Assembly (NCBI RefSeq): GCF_018070565.1
Contig: NZ_JAGPXL010000017.1
Span: 1-64,000, forward strand
DNA from: Streptomyces sp. B93
Lineage (GTDB): Bacteria; Actinomycetota; Actinomycetes; Streptomycetales; Streptomycetaceae
Length of the DNA: 64,000 bases
Direction of reading: 5' to 3'
The notes beneath the pieces were generated by a model that saw nothing but the letters and a program-made list of their open reading frames with translations, did not search any database and had not been told where the DNA came from. Made by a program: the position numbers and the translations under genes. This document shows, piece after piece, positions 1-7,567 of the stretch (positions are counted from its first letter, which is position 1; each line of letters opens with the position of its first letter).

Positions 1-31
1 GCCCCGGAGCGCGCGCCATGCGCTCCGGGGC
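1..31. terminator. Hairpin terminator of a gene left of the window
   Basis: Positions 1-12 and 20-31 form a perfect 12-bp inverted repeat with a 7-nt loop. It sits just upstream of the chaplin gene and probably ends the preceding gene, which lies outside the window. There is no T-run, as is usual for Streptomyces terminators. Confidence 0.6.
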
Positions 32-100
32 CGACCGGTTCTCATCAGCAAACGGCATGCCGACGTGGTCGGCACAAGGTCGAAGGCAGGAATTCAGCAC

Positions 101-943
101 ATGCGACAGGTCACCCGCAAGGGCCTGATGACCGTGGCGGCGGCGACCGGCGTGATCGCCGCCGCGGGCGCCCAGGCCCACGCCACCTCCGGCGCCGGCG
201 CCGCGGGCTCGGCGTCCCACTCGCCCGGCGTACTGTCCGGCAACAGCGTGCAGGCCCCGGTGCACGTGCCGGTGAACGTCTGCGGCAACACCGTCAACGT
301 CGTCGGCGCCCTCAACCCGGCCGCGGGCAACTCGTGCGCCAACCAGGGCGGCGGCAAGGGCCAGGGCGGTGCCCACGCGGACGGCGGGACCCACGGATCG
401 CCCGGCGTCGGCTCGGGCAACAACGTCCAGGCACCCGTCCACGTCCCCGTCAACGTCTGCGGCAACAGCGTCGACGTGATCGGCGTGGGCAACCCCGCGA
501 CGGGCCAGGACTGCGCGAACGACGGCTCACACGGCCCCGGCGGCGGCCACCACACGCCCCCGCCCGGCGACGGCGGCGGCGACGGCTCGACGCCCCCCGG
601 CACCCCGGACACCCCCGGCACCCCGGACAACCCCACCGACCCCGAGACGCCGGACACCCCGGACACCCCCCAGAACCCGACGGAACCGGGCACCCCCGAC
701 ACCCCGCCCTCCACGGGCGACGGCGGTGGCGACGACGGCACCGGCAACGGCGGAAACCCGAACGACGGCACACACCCGGGCTCCACCTCACCCCACCACC
801 CCGGCGGCTACATGCAGGGCGACCAGGGCGCGCAACTCGCGGAGACCGGCAGCGGCCTCCCGCTCGGCGCCGCGGTCCCGCTGGGCGCGGGCGCGCTGCT
901 CGCGGGCGCCGTCCTCTACCGCAAGGCGCGCACTTCCCAGTAA
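101..943 (+). CDS. chpC: Long chaplin with LAETG sortase anchor
   Basis: Cell-wall-anchored hydrophobic surface protein of aerial hyphae, about 280 aa. Residues 1-28 are a signal peptide ending near AQAHA. Two chaplin domains follow (about 41-81 and 100-140), each with the QAPVHVPVNVCGN core and a second Cys near its end, giving two Cys pairs. Residues 145-235 are a Gly/Pro/Thr/Asp-rich stalk with TPDTP-type repeats. LAETG at 246-250, a hydrophobic stretch and a C-terminal RKAR tail form a sortase signal (class E, LAxTG). I chose the ATG at 101 because it starts the signal peptide directly; the in-frame start at 65 would prepend non-signal residues. Two chaplin domains plus an anchor define the long class (ChpA-C). 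The symbol chpC rests on remembered synteny with SCO1674, so ChpA or ChpB identity is not excluded. Confidence 0.9.
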   Translation: MRQVTRKGLMTVAAATGVIAAAGAQAHATSGAGAAGSASHSPGVLSGNSVQAPVHVPVNVCGNTVNVVGALNPAAGNSCANQGGGKGQGGAHADGGTHGSPGVGSGNNVQAPVHVPVNVCGNSVDVIGVGNPATGQDCANDGSHGPGGGHHTPPPGDGGGDGSTPPGTPDTPGTPDNPTDPETPDTPDTPQNPTEPGTPDTPPSTGDGGGDDGTGNGGNPNDGTHPGSTSPHHPGGYMQGDQGAQLAETGSGLPLGAAVPLGAGALLAGAVLYRKARTSQ

Positions 944-980
944 ACCCCCACGAAACGCCCCGCGAACGCACGGTGCAGAA

Positions 981-1011
981 CAGAGCGGGCTCTCCACCGA
1001 GGCCCGCTCTG
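981..1011. terminator. Bidirectional terminator, chaplin / DUF5703 gene
   Basis: Perfect 10-bp inverted repeat (981-990 with 1002-1011) and an 11-nt loop, placed between two convergent genes. Confidence 0.7.
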
Positions 1012-1025
1012 CCCCGTCGGCTACG

Positions 1026-1214
1026 TCACCACGTGGCCCGCACCTGACGGATGATCCGCCGCCGCAGGCGCACCCGGCGACTGCCGTCACGCAGCAGGCT
1101 CAGACGGTGCAACTCCCAGTGTCCGTACTCCGCATGGTCGGTCAGCAGGCGTGCCGTCTCCTTGCGGGAGACCCCGCGAGGCACGTACACGTCGACAAAT
1201 TCGTATTCCGGCAT
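1026..1214 (-). CDS. Small basic DUF5703-family protein
   Basis: A 62-aa protein starting MPEYEFVDVYVPRGVSRKE and ending in a very basic stretch (RRVRLRRRIIRQVRATW). I recognise it as a short conserved actinomycete family (DUF5703) with no known function. The acidic/aromatic first half and Arg-rich second half suggest a small folded domain with a nucleic-acid or protein-binding tail, but that is inference. The gene is divergent from the acidic protein at 1262, with 47 bp between starts, so the two probably share a promoter region. It is convergent with the chaplin gene. Confidence 0.75.
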   Translation of the reverse strand: MPEYEFVDVYVPRGVSRKETARLLTDHAEYGHWELHRLSLLRDGSRRVRLRRRIIRQVRATW

Positions 1215-1261
1215 CGCATCTATTGTGCGGGCACGGGCCGGGTGCGGATAGCGTCTGCACT

Positions 1262-1951
1262 ATGTCTGATGCTGCGCAGCCCACCGCTGCCGAGGTACGT
1301 GCCGCCGCCGAGGCGGTCAAGACCGCGCTCGACCGCCACTTGGCCGCGGTCGAAAGCCGGTCGGGTGAGGACGACCCGGGCGTCTACGAGGCGTTCAACC
1401 AGCTGGCCGCGGCCGCAGAGGTGTACGACGAGCTTCTCTACGACCGCTACGACGAGGTCACGCCCTTCGAGATCCCCGGCGCGGAGGACGCCCTGCCGCC
1501 GTACACGGGCCCGGAGGAGCCGAACGCGCTGAGCGTGCTGATCCGCCGCGACTACACGGTGGTGGAGCCGCAACGGCTGCTGGCCCAGGCACAGCGCGTG
1601 GAGGCGGCGGACGACGACGGCACGGGCACGGAGGCGGCCGCCACCGTCCACGGGGCGCTCGGCGTCCTCTTCGGTGAGTTCGAACCGGACGAGATCGCTT
1701 CCCGGCACAAGGAGTTCGGCCTGGAGGAGGGCGACTCCACCCTGTGGGTCACGGCGGCGGACGAACCCGCGGACCCCGGGGAATGGCTGGAGGCCCCCTT
1801 CGAGAGCGCCGATCCACAGCAGGTGGTCTGCCGCTTCGACGTCAGCGCGGTCTTCGACGAGGAGATCGGCGACGACCTCGACGAGGAAGACGACCTGGAC
1901 GGCGAACTGGAGCTGGACGAGGACGAGGACCTGGAACCACTGGACCGCTGA
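1262..1951 (+). CDS. Conserved acidic actinomycete protein of unknown function
   Basis: A 229-aa protein without signal peptide or membrane segment. The N-terminal 60 residues look helical (AAEVRAAAEAVKTALDRHLAAVE). The last 30 residues are almost purely Asp/Glu/Leu (DDLDEEDDLDGELELDEDED). I chose the ATG at 1262 because the in-frame extension to 1151 would cross the divergent promoter region with the gene at 1214. I do not recognise a function. The extreme acidity could reflect binding to a basic partner; the divergent neighbour is a strongly basic 62-aa protein, which makes the pair worth testing, but nothing in the sequence proves an interaction. Confidence 0.8.
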   Translation: MSDAAQPTAAEVRAAAEAVKTALDRHLAAVESRSGEDDPGVYEAFNQLAAAAEVYDELLYDRYDEVTPFEIPGAEDALPPYTGPEEPNALSVLIRRDYTVVEPQRLLAQAQRVEAADDDGTGTEAAATVHGALGVLFGEFEPDEIASRHKEFGLEEGDSTLWVTAADEPADPGEWLEAPFESADPQQVVCRFDVSAVFDEEIGDDLDEEDDLDGELELDEDEDLEPLDR

Positions 1952-1963
1952 ACCGGCTCAGAA

Positions 1964-1997
1964 GAGGGCGGCCACGGGAACACCCCTGGCCGCCCTC
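1964..1997. terminator. Terminator after the acidic protein gene
   Basis: Perfect 11-bp stem (1964-1974 with 1987-1997), 12-nt loop, between the convergent genes ending at 1951 and 2012. Confidence 0.75.
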
Positions 1998-2011
1998 ATC
2001 CGCTCCTCCGC

Positions 2012-4045
2012 TCAGCCGTCCTCGCCCGGCCGCGCACTCAACAGCAGCGGCAACCGGGTCGTACGCGGCTTGGCCGGAACCTCGGCCACGGCCCGCGGCA
2101 ACGCCTGCTCCACCCCGTGCACCACGGACAGATGCCGCTCGGCCCGCCCGAAGGCCGTGTACACCCACGGCCGGCTCAGCGCCTGGGCGGCGTCACCGGG
2201 CAGCACCACCACCGCCGCGGGCCAGCGCCCCCCGACGGCCTGGTGGGCGGTCAGCGCCCACCCGTGACGCACACACCGCTCGACCTGCTCCCGGGCGACG
2301 ACGACCTCCTCGCCGGAACAGGACAACCGCAGCCCTTCGCTGTCGGCGCCCAGGACCACACCCGGCAGCACCCGCCCGGGAACGGGGGAGTACACGACCC
2401 GGTCCCCGGCGTCGAACCCGCCGAAGCGCCCCGGCCCCGGATTGAGCCGCTCCTTCAGCGCCGCGTTCAACGCACGGGTACCGACGGCGCCCCCGTGCCC
2501 CGGGGTGATGACGACGGTCTCCTCCACCGGCACACCGATCGCCCGGGGCACCGAGTCCGCCACCAGCTGCACGGTCCGGTGCAGGGCCTCCCCGGCATCC
2601 CGCACCGGCACGATCACGACCTCCTTGCCGGGGGCCTCGACCTGGTTCAGCTCACCGACGCCGATGCCCGACACCAGCTCACCGAGCGGGCCGGGGTCCG
2701 GCGTCCGCGACGCCACCCGGGGACATACCCGCACGGCCAGCAGATCCGCGAAAACCCGCCCGGCCCCCACGGACCACAGCACCCCGGGATCCCCGGACAG
2801 CACCAGCCGCGCCCCGTCCGGCAACGACTCCACCACCAGGGCCGCGGTCTCGACATCCAGCTGCGGAGCGTCGAGCACGACGAGGAGATCGAGATCGAAC
2901 GCGCCCTCGGCATCCCGCCCGGGCCCTTCCAGCCCCCCGACAAGCCCCGCCACGGTGACGACCCCGGGCCCGTCCTCCCCGACCAACGCGGCGAACCGGG
3001 CCCGCCCGACAGGCCCATGGACGGCACCCCAGACCCGCAACCCCAACCCCTGGGCCACCCGCATCAACTCGGCGACCTCGACCCGCGAGGCCGCACCCCC
3101 GGTATGCAGCACCAGCCCATGCCCCGCCACAGCCCGAACCAGCTCACCGGCGGCCCCCGAGGCGGCCGCCTCCCAAGCCTCCGCCCCCGAACCCCCCTCC
3201 TTGGGCACGGAATTGATCACCCGCCCGACCCCGTCGGCAAGGCTCTCCTCGGCCAGCGCATACCGCTCCAGCCCGACCAGCACCCGCACGGCCGCCTCCG
3301 CGCCTTCTACGCCCTCCCCTCCCTCCGCCTCAAGGGCGTCCTGGAAGACAAGGGCCTCCCCCTCGGCGAGAGCGTTCTGCACGGCATCATCCGGCTCGGG
3401 CACCCCCCGCTGCGCCAACGCGGCGGTCAACGCGGGCAGCTCCAGCACCGTATGCCCCGCGAGCGCCGCCTGCTCCAGCAGCCACCCGACGACCGCCCGC
3501 CCCCGCCGCTCGTCACCGGGAGACGACTCGCCCCCCAGCAGCGCCCGGGCGAACCCGTCGGCCTGCTCCAGCCGCACCCCCGGCACCCGCAACAACTGCC
3601 AAGGGTCCTCCCGCAACCTGTCCCCGGCACCTTCCCCCAGCACCCCGAGAACCTGCCCGGCCAACCCTTGGGGAGCACCCCCCGCAACGAGCACCTCCGC
3701 GACGGCGGCGACACTCCCGGCACCGGGCCGCACGGGCTCCGCCACGGGCCGCGGCAGACGCCGCACGGGCTCCGGAGCGACGGCGGCGCGCCGCGGCTCA
3801 TCGGCGAAGACGGCGGCCACGGGCTTCTCCCCGCTCTCCACGGCCCGCACCGCGGCCAGCAGATCGGCGGCCACACCACTGAGCTTGGTACCGCTCTCGA
3901 CGGGCCCCTGCTTCTCCGCCTTGCGCCGCTCGATCCGCTCCCGCTCGACGCGCTGCGCCTCCAACTCGGCCTGCGCCTCGGACACCTCAGCGGCCTCCGT
4001 GCCGTCCGGCTCGCCGTCCTTGGTGGTCTCCGGCTCCGTGCTCAC
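2012..4045 (-). CDS. RecD2-like helicase homologue with degenerate ATPase motifs
   Basis: A 677-aa protein. Residues 1-100 are charged and probably unstructured. Residues 110-170 resemble the helix-hairpin-helix region of RecD2 (REDPWQLLRVPGV). From about 300 on it follows a superfamily 1 helicase core. The P-loop position reads LVLHTGGAASR (311-321), lacking GxGKT. Walker B reads LVVLDAPQLD (388-397), with Ala where the catalytic Glu belongs. Motif III (GDPGVLWSVGAGRVFADL, 418-435), RALNAALKERLNP (524-536), GDRVV (547-551), the TAHQAVGGRWPAAVVVLP motif V-like block (599-616) and YTAFGRAERHL (629-639) are clear. I infer a RecD2-derived protein that has lost ATPase activity. Start is GTG at 4045, overlapping the stop of the upstream reductase by 4 bases. 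A perfect PafBC-type promoter lies at 4124-4146. Confidence 0.8.
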   Translation of the reverse strand: MSTEPETTKDGEPDGTEAAEVSEAQAELEAQRVERERIERRKAEKQGPVESGTKLSGVAADLLAAVRAVESGEKPVAAVFADEPRRAAVAPEPVRRLPRPVAEPVRPGAGSVAAVAEVLVAGGAPQGLAGQVLGVLGEGAGDRLREDPWQLLRVPGVRLEQADGFARALLGGESSPGDERRGRAVVGWLLEQAALAGHTVLELPALTAALAQRGVPEPDDAVQNALAEGEALVFQDALEAEGGEGVEGAEAAVRVLVGLERYALAEESLADGVGRVINSVPKEGGSGAEAWEAAASGAAGELVRAVAGHGLVLHTGGAASRVEVAELMRVAQGLGLRVWGAVHGPVGRARFAALVGEDGPGVVTVAGLVGGLEGPGRDAEGAFDLDLLVVLDAPQLDVETAALVVESLPDGARLVLSGDPGVLWSVGAGRVFADLLAVRVCPRVASRTPDPGPLGELVSGIGVGELNQVEAPGKEVVIVPVRDAGEALHRTVQLVADSVPRAIGVPVEETVVITPGHGGAVGTRALNAALKERLNPGPGRFGGFDAGDRVVYSPVPGRVLPGVVLGADSEGLRLSCSGEEVVVAREQVERCVRHGWALTAHQAVGGRWPAAVVVLPGDAAQALSRPWVYTAFGRAERHLSVVHGVEQALPRAVAEVPAKPRTTRLPLLLSARPGEDG

Positions 4046-5025
4046 AGCGTGCTCCAGTCGTGATCGGGATAGCGGTGCACGGGCGCCGACACATCGTCGA
4101 GCGCCCGGCAGATCTCGTCAGGAAGACTAAGCGCCTCCACTGACAACGCCGCCGTGAGCTGCTGCGCGCTGCGCGCCCCGATGACCGGCGCGACCACGCC
4201 GGGGCGGTCGCGGACCCAGGCGAGGGCGACCTGGAGCGGGGTCACCGCGAGCCCGTCCGCGGCGGTCGCCACCGCGTCCACGATCCGGCTGGCCGTCTCG
4301 TCGAGATACGGCTCGACGAACGGGGCGAAGTGCTCCGACGCGCCCCGCGAGTCCGCGGGCGTCGCGGTGCGGTACTTGCCGGTGAGCACCCCGCGCCCGA
4401 GCGGCGACGAGGGCAGCAGCCCGATGCCGAGGTCCAGCGCGGCGGGCAGCACCTCGCGCTCCACGCCCCGCTGCAACAGCGAGTACTCCATCTGCGTGCA
4501 GGCCAGCCGGGTCCGCGTACCGGGCGCCGCGAGCTGCCAGGTGGCCGCCTTGGCCAGCTGCCAGCCGCAGAAGTTGGAGACACCGGCATAGCGGGCGCGG
4601 CCGCTGCTCACGGCGAGGTCGAGGGCCTGGAGGGTCTCCTCCAGCGGAGTGCCGGCATCAAATGCATGCACATGCCACAAATCGACGTAATCCGTACCGA
4701 GCCTCGTCAGTGACGCGTCCAGTGCGGCCAGCAGATGCCCCCGCGACCCGTCGAACCGCCGGTCCGGGTCGGGAACGCTGCCCGCCTTGGTCGAGATCAC
4801 CAGATCCCGGCGCGGCACGAGCCCGTCCATGAGCCGCCCCAGCAGATATTCGGCCTCGCCGTCCCCGTACACGTCCGCCGTGTCGACGAGGTTCCCGCCC
4901 GCCTCCCAGAACGTCTTCAAGAGGTCCGCCGCGTCGTGCTCGTCAGGGTCCCGGCCCCACGTGAGCGTCCCGAGTCCGATACGGGACACACGCAGGCCGG
5001 TACGGCCGAGATGCCTCTGCTCCAT
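4042..5025 (-). CDS. Aldo/keto reductase
   Basis: NADPH-dependent oxidoreductase of the aldo/keto reductase superfamily, 327 aa. The start MEQRHLGRTGLRVSRIGLGT is typical of the family. The expected catalytic tetrad is present: Asp48 and Tyr53 (VDTADVYG), Lys80 (ISTKAG) and His120 (DLWHVHAFD). The C-terminal VIGARSAQQL block matches the phosphate-binding GxR region. Substrate unknown. The ATG at 5025 is preferred over the upstream extension to 5358, which would add about 110 residues unlike the family. The last 4 bases overlap the RecD2-like gene, so translation may be coupled. Codons at 4124-4146 are unusually A/T-rich because an internal promoter appears to be embedded there. Confidence 0.9.
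   Translation of the reverse strand: MEQRHLGRTGLRVSRIGLGTLTWGRDPDEHDAADLLKTFWEAGGNLVDTADVYGDGEAEYLLGRLMDGLVPRRDLVISTKAGSVPDPDRRFDGSRGHLLAALDASLTRLGTDYVDLWHVHAFDAGTPLEETLQALDLAVSSGRARYAGVSNFCGWQLAKAATWQLAAPGTRTRLACTQMEYSLLQRGVEREVLPAALDLGIGLLPSSPLGRGVLTGKYRTATPADSRGASEHFAPFVEPYLDETASRIVDAVATAADGLAVTPLQVALAWVRDRPGVVAPVIGARSAQQLTAALSVEALSLPDEICRALDDVSAPVHRYPDHDWSTL
4124..4146 (-). promoter_or_regulatory. PafBC-type (RecA-NDp) promoter inside the reductase gene
   Basis: On the minus strand: TTGTCAGTG (4146-4138), 8 nt, TAGTCT (4129-4124). This fits the mycobacterial/actinobacterial DNA-damage promoter consensus TTGTCRGTG-N8-TAnnnT at every defined position. It lies about 80 nt upstream of the RecD2-like GTG, within the last codons of the reductase gene. 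There the codons TTG TCA ... CTT AGT CTT CCT are rare for this genome, consistent with selection for the DNA signal. Confidence 0.75.
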
Positions 5026-5410
5026 GAACGCCGAGATTACTGGCCAGAACCGTGACGTGGGTTGCCTGTGGACAACGGTTGCCACGCCACCGCGGATTTC
5101 CGGCGCGGGAACGTCCCGGTTGCCCGCGCTGCGTCGGCTCTGTCGCTCAGCCACCGCGTACCCGCACCCGCCGTACGACGGAAGGGGACGTGTCGGGGGG
5201 TGTCCGCCCGCAGTGGTTCGCGCGGAAAGCCCCGTTCGCAATCCAGTTGGCAGCCCGCGCGGTTCCGAGGACGGACACCCCCGGCGCGGCCCCGACCCAC
5301 GCCCCACGGACAGCGCCACGCAAGCCACCCCCGGCCCCGAGCAGGCCGCCGCAGGCACCCCGCGCTAAGGTCTCCGCAAGGGACGTTACTGACCAGTAAG
5401 GGGAACGGCC
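5026..5410. other. Intergenic region, reductase / F420 oxidoreductase (divergent)
   Basis: 385 bp between divergent genes. I see no supportable coding sequence. It holds a single perfect Streptomyces DnaA-box-like 9-mer (TGTGGACAA, 5067-5075), probably chance, and the palindrome at 5386-5399 described separately. Promoters for both genes should lie here, but I cannot fix -35/-10 elements with confidence. Confidence 0.5.
5386..5399. promoter_or_regulatory. TetR-type palindrome TTACTGACCAGTAA
   Basis: Perfect 14-bp palindrome (TTACTG, AC, CAGTAA) ending 11 bp before the start of the F420-type oxidoreductase. TTAC...GTAA palindromes of this size are typical TetR-family operators. The position over the likely transcription start or leader suggests repression. 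The regulator is not identifiable in the window. Confidence 0.5.
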
Positions 5411-6466
5411 ATGCAGCTAGGGATCAACCTCGGCTACTGGGGCGGCGGCATGGACGCCGACAACCTCGCCGTGGCACAGGAAGCCGACCGCCTCGGCTAC
5501 GCCGTCTGCTGGGCCGCCGAGGCCTACGGCTCCGACGCCGCCACCGTACTCACTTGGGTCGCCGCCCAGACCACCCGCATCGACGTCGGCTCGGCCATCT
5601 TCCAGATCCCCGCCCGCCAGCCCGCCATGACCGCCATGACCGCCGCCACCCTCGACTCCCTCTCCGGCGGCCGCTTCCGCCTCGGCCTCGGCGTCTCCGG
5701 CCCCCAGGTCTCCGAAGGCTGGTACGGCGTCAAGTTCGACAAGCCCCTCGCCCGCACACGCGAGTACGTCGAGATCGTCCGCAAGGCCATGTCCCGCGAA
5801 CGCCTCACCCACGACGGCGACCACTGGACCCTCCCCCTCCCCGGCGGCCCCGGCAAGCCCATCAAGCTCACCGTCCACCCCACGCGCGAGCACATCCCCC
5901 TCTACATCGCCGCCATCGGCCCCAAGAACCTCGAACAGACCGGCGAGATCGCCGACGGCGCCCTCCTGATCTTCCCCTCCGCCGACCACCTCGAGGAAAC
6001 GGCGATCAGGCACATCCGCGCGGGCCGCGAGAAGACCGGCAAGACCCTGGACGGCTTCGACGTCTGCCCCACCGTCCCCCTCGCCGTAGGCGACGACAAG
6101 GACGTCCCGGCCCTCGCCGACACCTTCCGCCCCTACACCGCCCTCTACGTCGGCGGCATGGGCAGCCGCAAGCAGAACTTCTACAACCAGCTCGCCCAGC
6201 GCATGGGCTACGAAGAGGCCGCCGCCGACATCCAGGACAAGTACCTCTCCGGCGACAAGCAGGCCGCGGCTGCCGCCGTACCGCACGACCTCATCGACAA
6301 GACGACCCTGCTCGGCTCGGTCGACCGCATCGCGGACCGTATGAAGGCCTACGCCGCGGCGGGAGTGACCACCCTCACCCTCGCCCCCGCAGGCTTCACG
6401 CTCGACGAGCGGCTCACCGCCCTGCGCGCGGGCACGGAGGCCCTGGAGCGCGCGGGCCTCGCCTGA
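5411..6466 (+). CDS. LLM-class F420-dependent oxidoreductase
   Basis: A 351-aa luciferase-like (bacterial TIM-barrel) oxidoreductase, probably using coenzyme F420. The opening MQLGINLGYWGGGMDADNLA, the block LDSLSGGRFRLGLGVSGPQV (binding-site loop after strand 4) and TREYVEIVRKAM are characteristic of this group. Reaction and substrate are unknown. The start ATG at 5411 follows a good ribosome-binding site (AAGGGGA) and a palindromic operator candidate. The gene stands alone: a strong hairpin follows at 6491 and its upstream neighbour is divergent. Confidence 0.88.
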   Translation: MQLGINLGYWGGGMDADNLAVAQEADRLGYAVCWAAEAYGSDAATVLTWVAAQTTRIDVGSAIFQIPARQPAMTAMTAATLDSLSGGRFRLGLGVSGPQVSEGWYGVKFDKPLARTREYVEIVRKAMSRERLTHDGDHWTLPLPGGPGKPIKLTVHPTREHIPLYIAAIGPKNLEQTGEIADGALLIFPSADHLEETAIRHIRAGREKTGKTLDGFDVCPTVPLAVGDDKDVPALADTFRPYTALYVGGMGSRKQNFYNQLAQRMGYEEAAADIQDKYLSGDKQAAAAAVPHDLIDKTTLLGSVDRIADRMKAYAAAGVTTLTLAPAGFTLDERLTALRAGTEALERAGLA

Positions 6467-6490
6467 CGCGGGCCTCGCCCGAGAAAGTCC

Positions 6491-6533
6491 ACGGCCGTGG
6501 TGGGGGCTCGGGGGTCTTCCCCGCCACGGCCGT
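6491..6533. terminator. Terminator after the F420 oxidoreductase gene
   Basis: 15-bp stem with one G-U pair (6491-6505 with 6519-6533) and a 13-nt loop. The remainder of the gap to 6743 shows no gene. Confidence 0.75.
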
Positions 6534-6742
6534 CACGCAGAACAACGCACACCCCCGCCCCCGGTTACGCGCAACGCCCTCCCTCACACCCTGCCGCACC
6601 CCCACCCCCCGCTCGACCCGCACGTCATCCTTTTGACGGAGTTGTCCGACACACCTGTTGCGGCACCCCAGCCCGCCCATTTGACTCGTTCTTTGCGGAG
6701 CCCCGCGGAGTCCCGCGGTCGGCTGGAGAGAGGTGCCTTCAC

Positions 6743-7531
6743 ATGCTTTCGGCCAAGAGTCTGTTCCAGGAGATCCTCGACAACGACGAGTCCTTCCGCC
6801 TGTTCTGCTCCATCGCCGCCAGCGGCGAGGCACAGGGCGGCTGGGAGAACGCCCGCATCGCCGCGCTCGTCCCCGACACCGAACGCGAACTCGCCCCCAA
6901 GATCGTCCGCCACGGCGCCGACGAGGACAAGCACGGGCGGATCTTCAACGCCCTGCTCAAGAAGCGCGGCCTCGAACCGGCCCCGGTACCACCCGAGACC
7001 GACTACACGATGATCCTCGAAAGGCACGGCATCGGCCTCGCCCACGAGAAGCTCAAGAGCGACCAGCCGCTCACCGTGCAGGACATCGTCACCTACCTCG
7101 CCCACAGCCGCGTCACCGAACAGCGCGCCTCCGAGCAGATGGACCTGCTGCGCAAGCACTTCGCCGACCACCCCGACCTCGGCCGCGCGGTCAGGATGAT
7201 CTCCGCCGACGAGGACAACCACCTCGCCTACTGCCACGAGGAACTCCTCCGCTTCGCCCGCGCCGGACACGGCCGCGCCATCCAGCGCACCCTGCGCGAG
7301 TGCGCGCTCGCCGAGATCCGCATCTACCGGGACGTCAGCCTCGCCGTGATGGCCCACATGGGCCGCGTCCTCGGCTGGCCCAGGCCGAAGGCGGCGCTCC
7401 TGGCGTTCGGCATCCACGCGGTGTACGCGTACGAACGCCTCGGCGGCTGGCGCCGCATGGTCTCCCTGAAGATGCCGGACCACCGCAACGCCCTGGGCGG
7501 CCCCACCCCGCCCGCCCCGGAATTCGCGTAA
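6743..7531 (+). CDS. Ferritin-like domain protein
   Basis: A 262-aa helical protein with ferritin-like metal-binding features. Two ExxH-like motifs occur in separate helices (GADEDKHGR near residue 75 and SADEDNHLAYCHEELL near residue 155), with further Glu residues (LRECALAEIRIYRDV). The arrangement fits a four-helix di-iron fold, and the activity is unknown. I chose the ATG at 6743, preceded by GGAGAGAGG, over an upstream frame extension that lacks this character. The gene precedes the phosphomutase/DUF3090/kinase-like trio by 36 bp and may be cotranscribed with it. Confidence 0.8.
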   Translation: MLSAKSLFQEILDNDESFRLFCSIAASGEAQGGWENARIAALVPDTERELAPKIVRHGADEDKHGRIFNALLKKRGLEPAPVPPETDYTMILERHGIGLAHEKLKSDQPLTVQDIVTYLAHSRVTEQRASEQMDLLRKHFADHPDLGRAVRMISADEDNHLAYCHEELLRFARAGHGRAIQRTLRECALAEIRIYRDVSLAVMAHMGRVLGWPRPKAALLAFGIHAVYAYERLGGWRRMVSLKMPDHRNALGGPTPPAPEFA

Positions 7532-7567
7532 CCGCACAGCCCGGCGGCTGCGCCTACCCTGGGCGGC

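Noticed and set aside
600..705. Short direct repeats of the ACCCCGGACACC type, considered as a CRISPR or satellite array
   Set aside because: They encode the TPDTP/TPGTP stalk of the chaplin and are in frame; there are no unique spacers.
450..971. Arg/Gly-rich antisense frames over the chaplin stalk repeats
   Set aside because: They mirror the Pro/Gly/Asp codons of the real gene and lack ribosome-binding sites.
2012..4045. Reading the RecD2-like gene as a pseudogene
   Set aside because: The frame is open for 677 codons with normal codon bias, and it has a GTG start coupled to the upstream gene; loss of ATPase residues looks like functional divergence, not decay.
2117..4063. Long plus-strand frames opposite the RecD2-like gene
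   Set aside because: Composition is Pro/Arg/Gly/His-rich, as expected of antisense frames; the minus-strand frame carries helicase motifs.
5067..5075. DnaA box TGTGGACAA
   Set aside because: A single box without cluster, dnaA/dnaN or A/T-rich unwinding element; not an origin.
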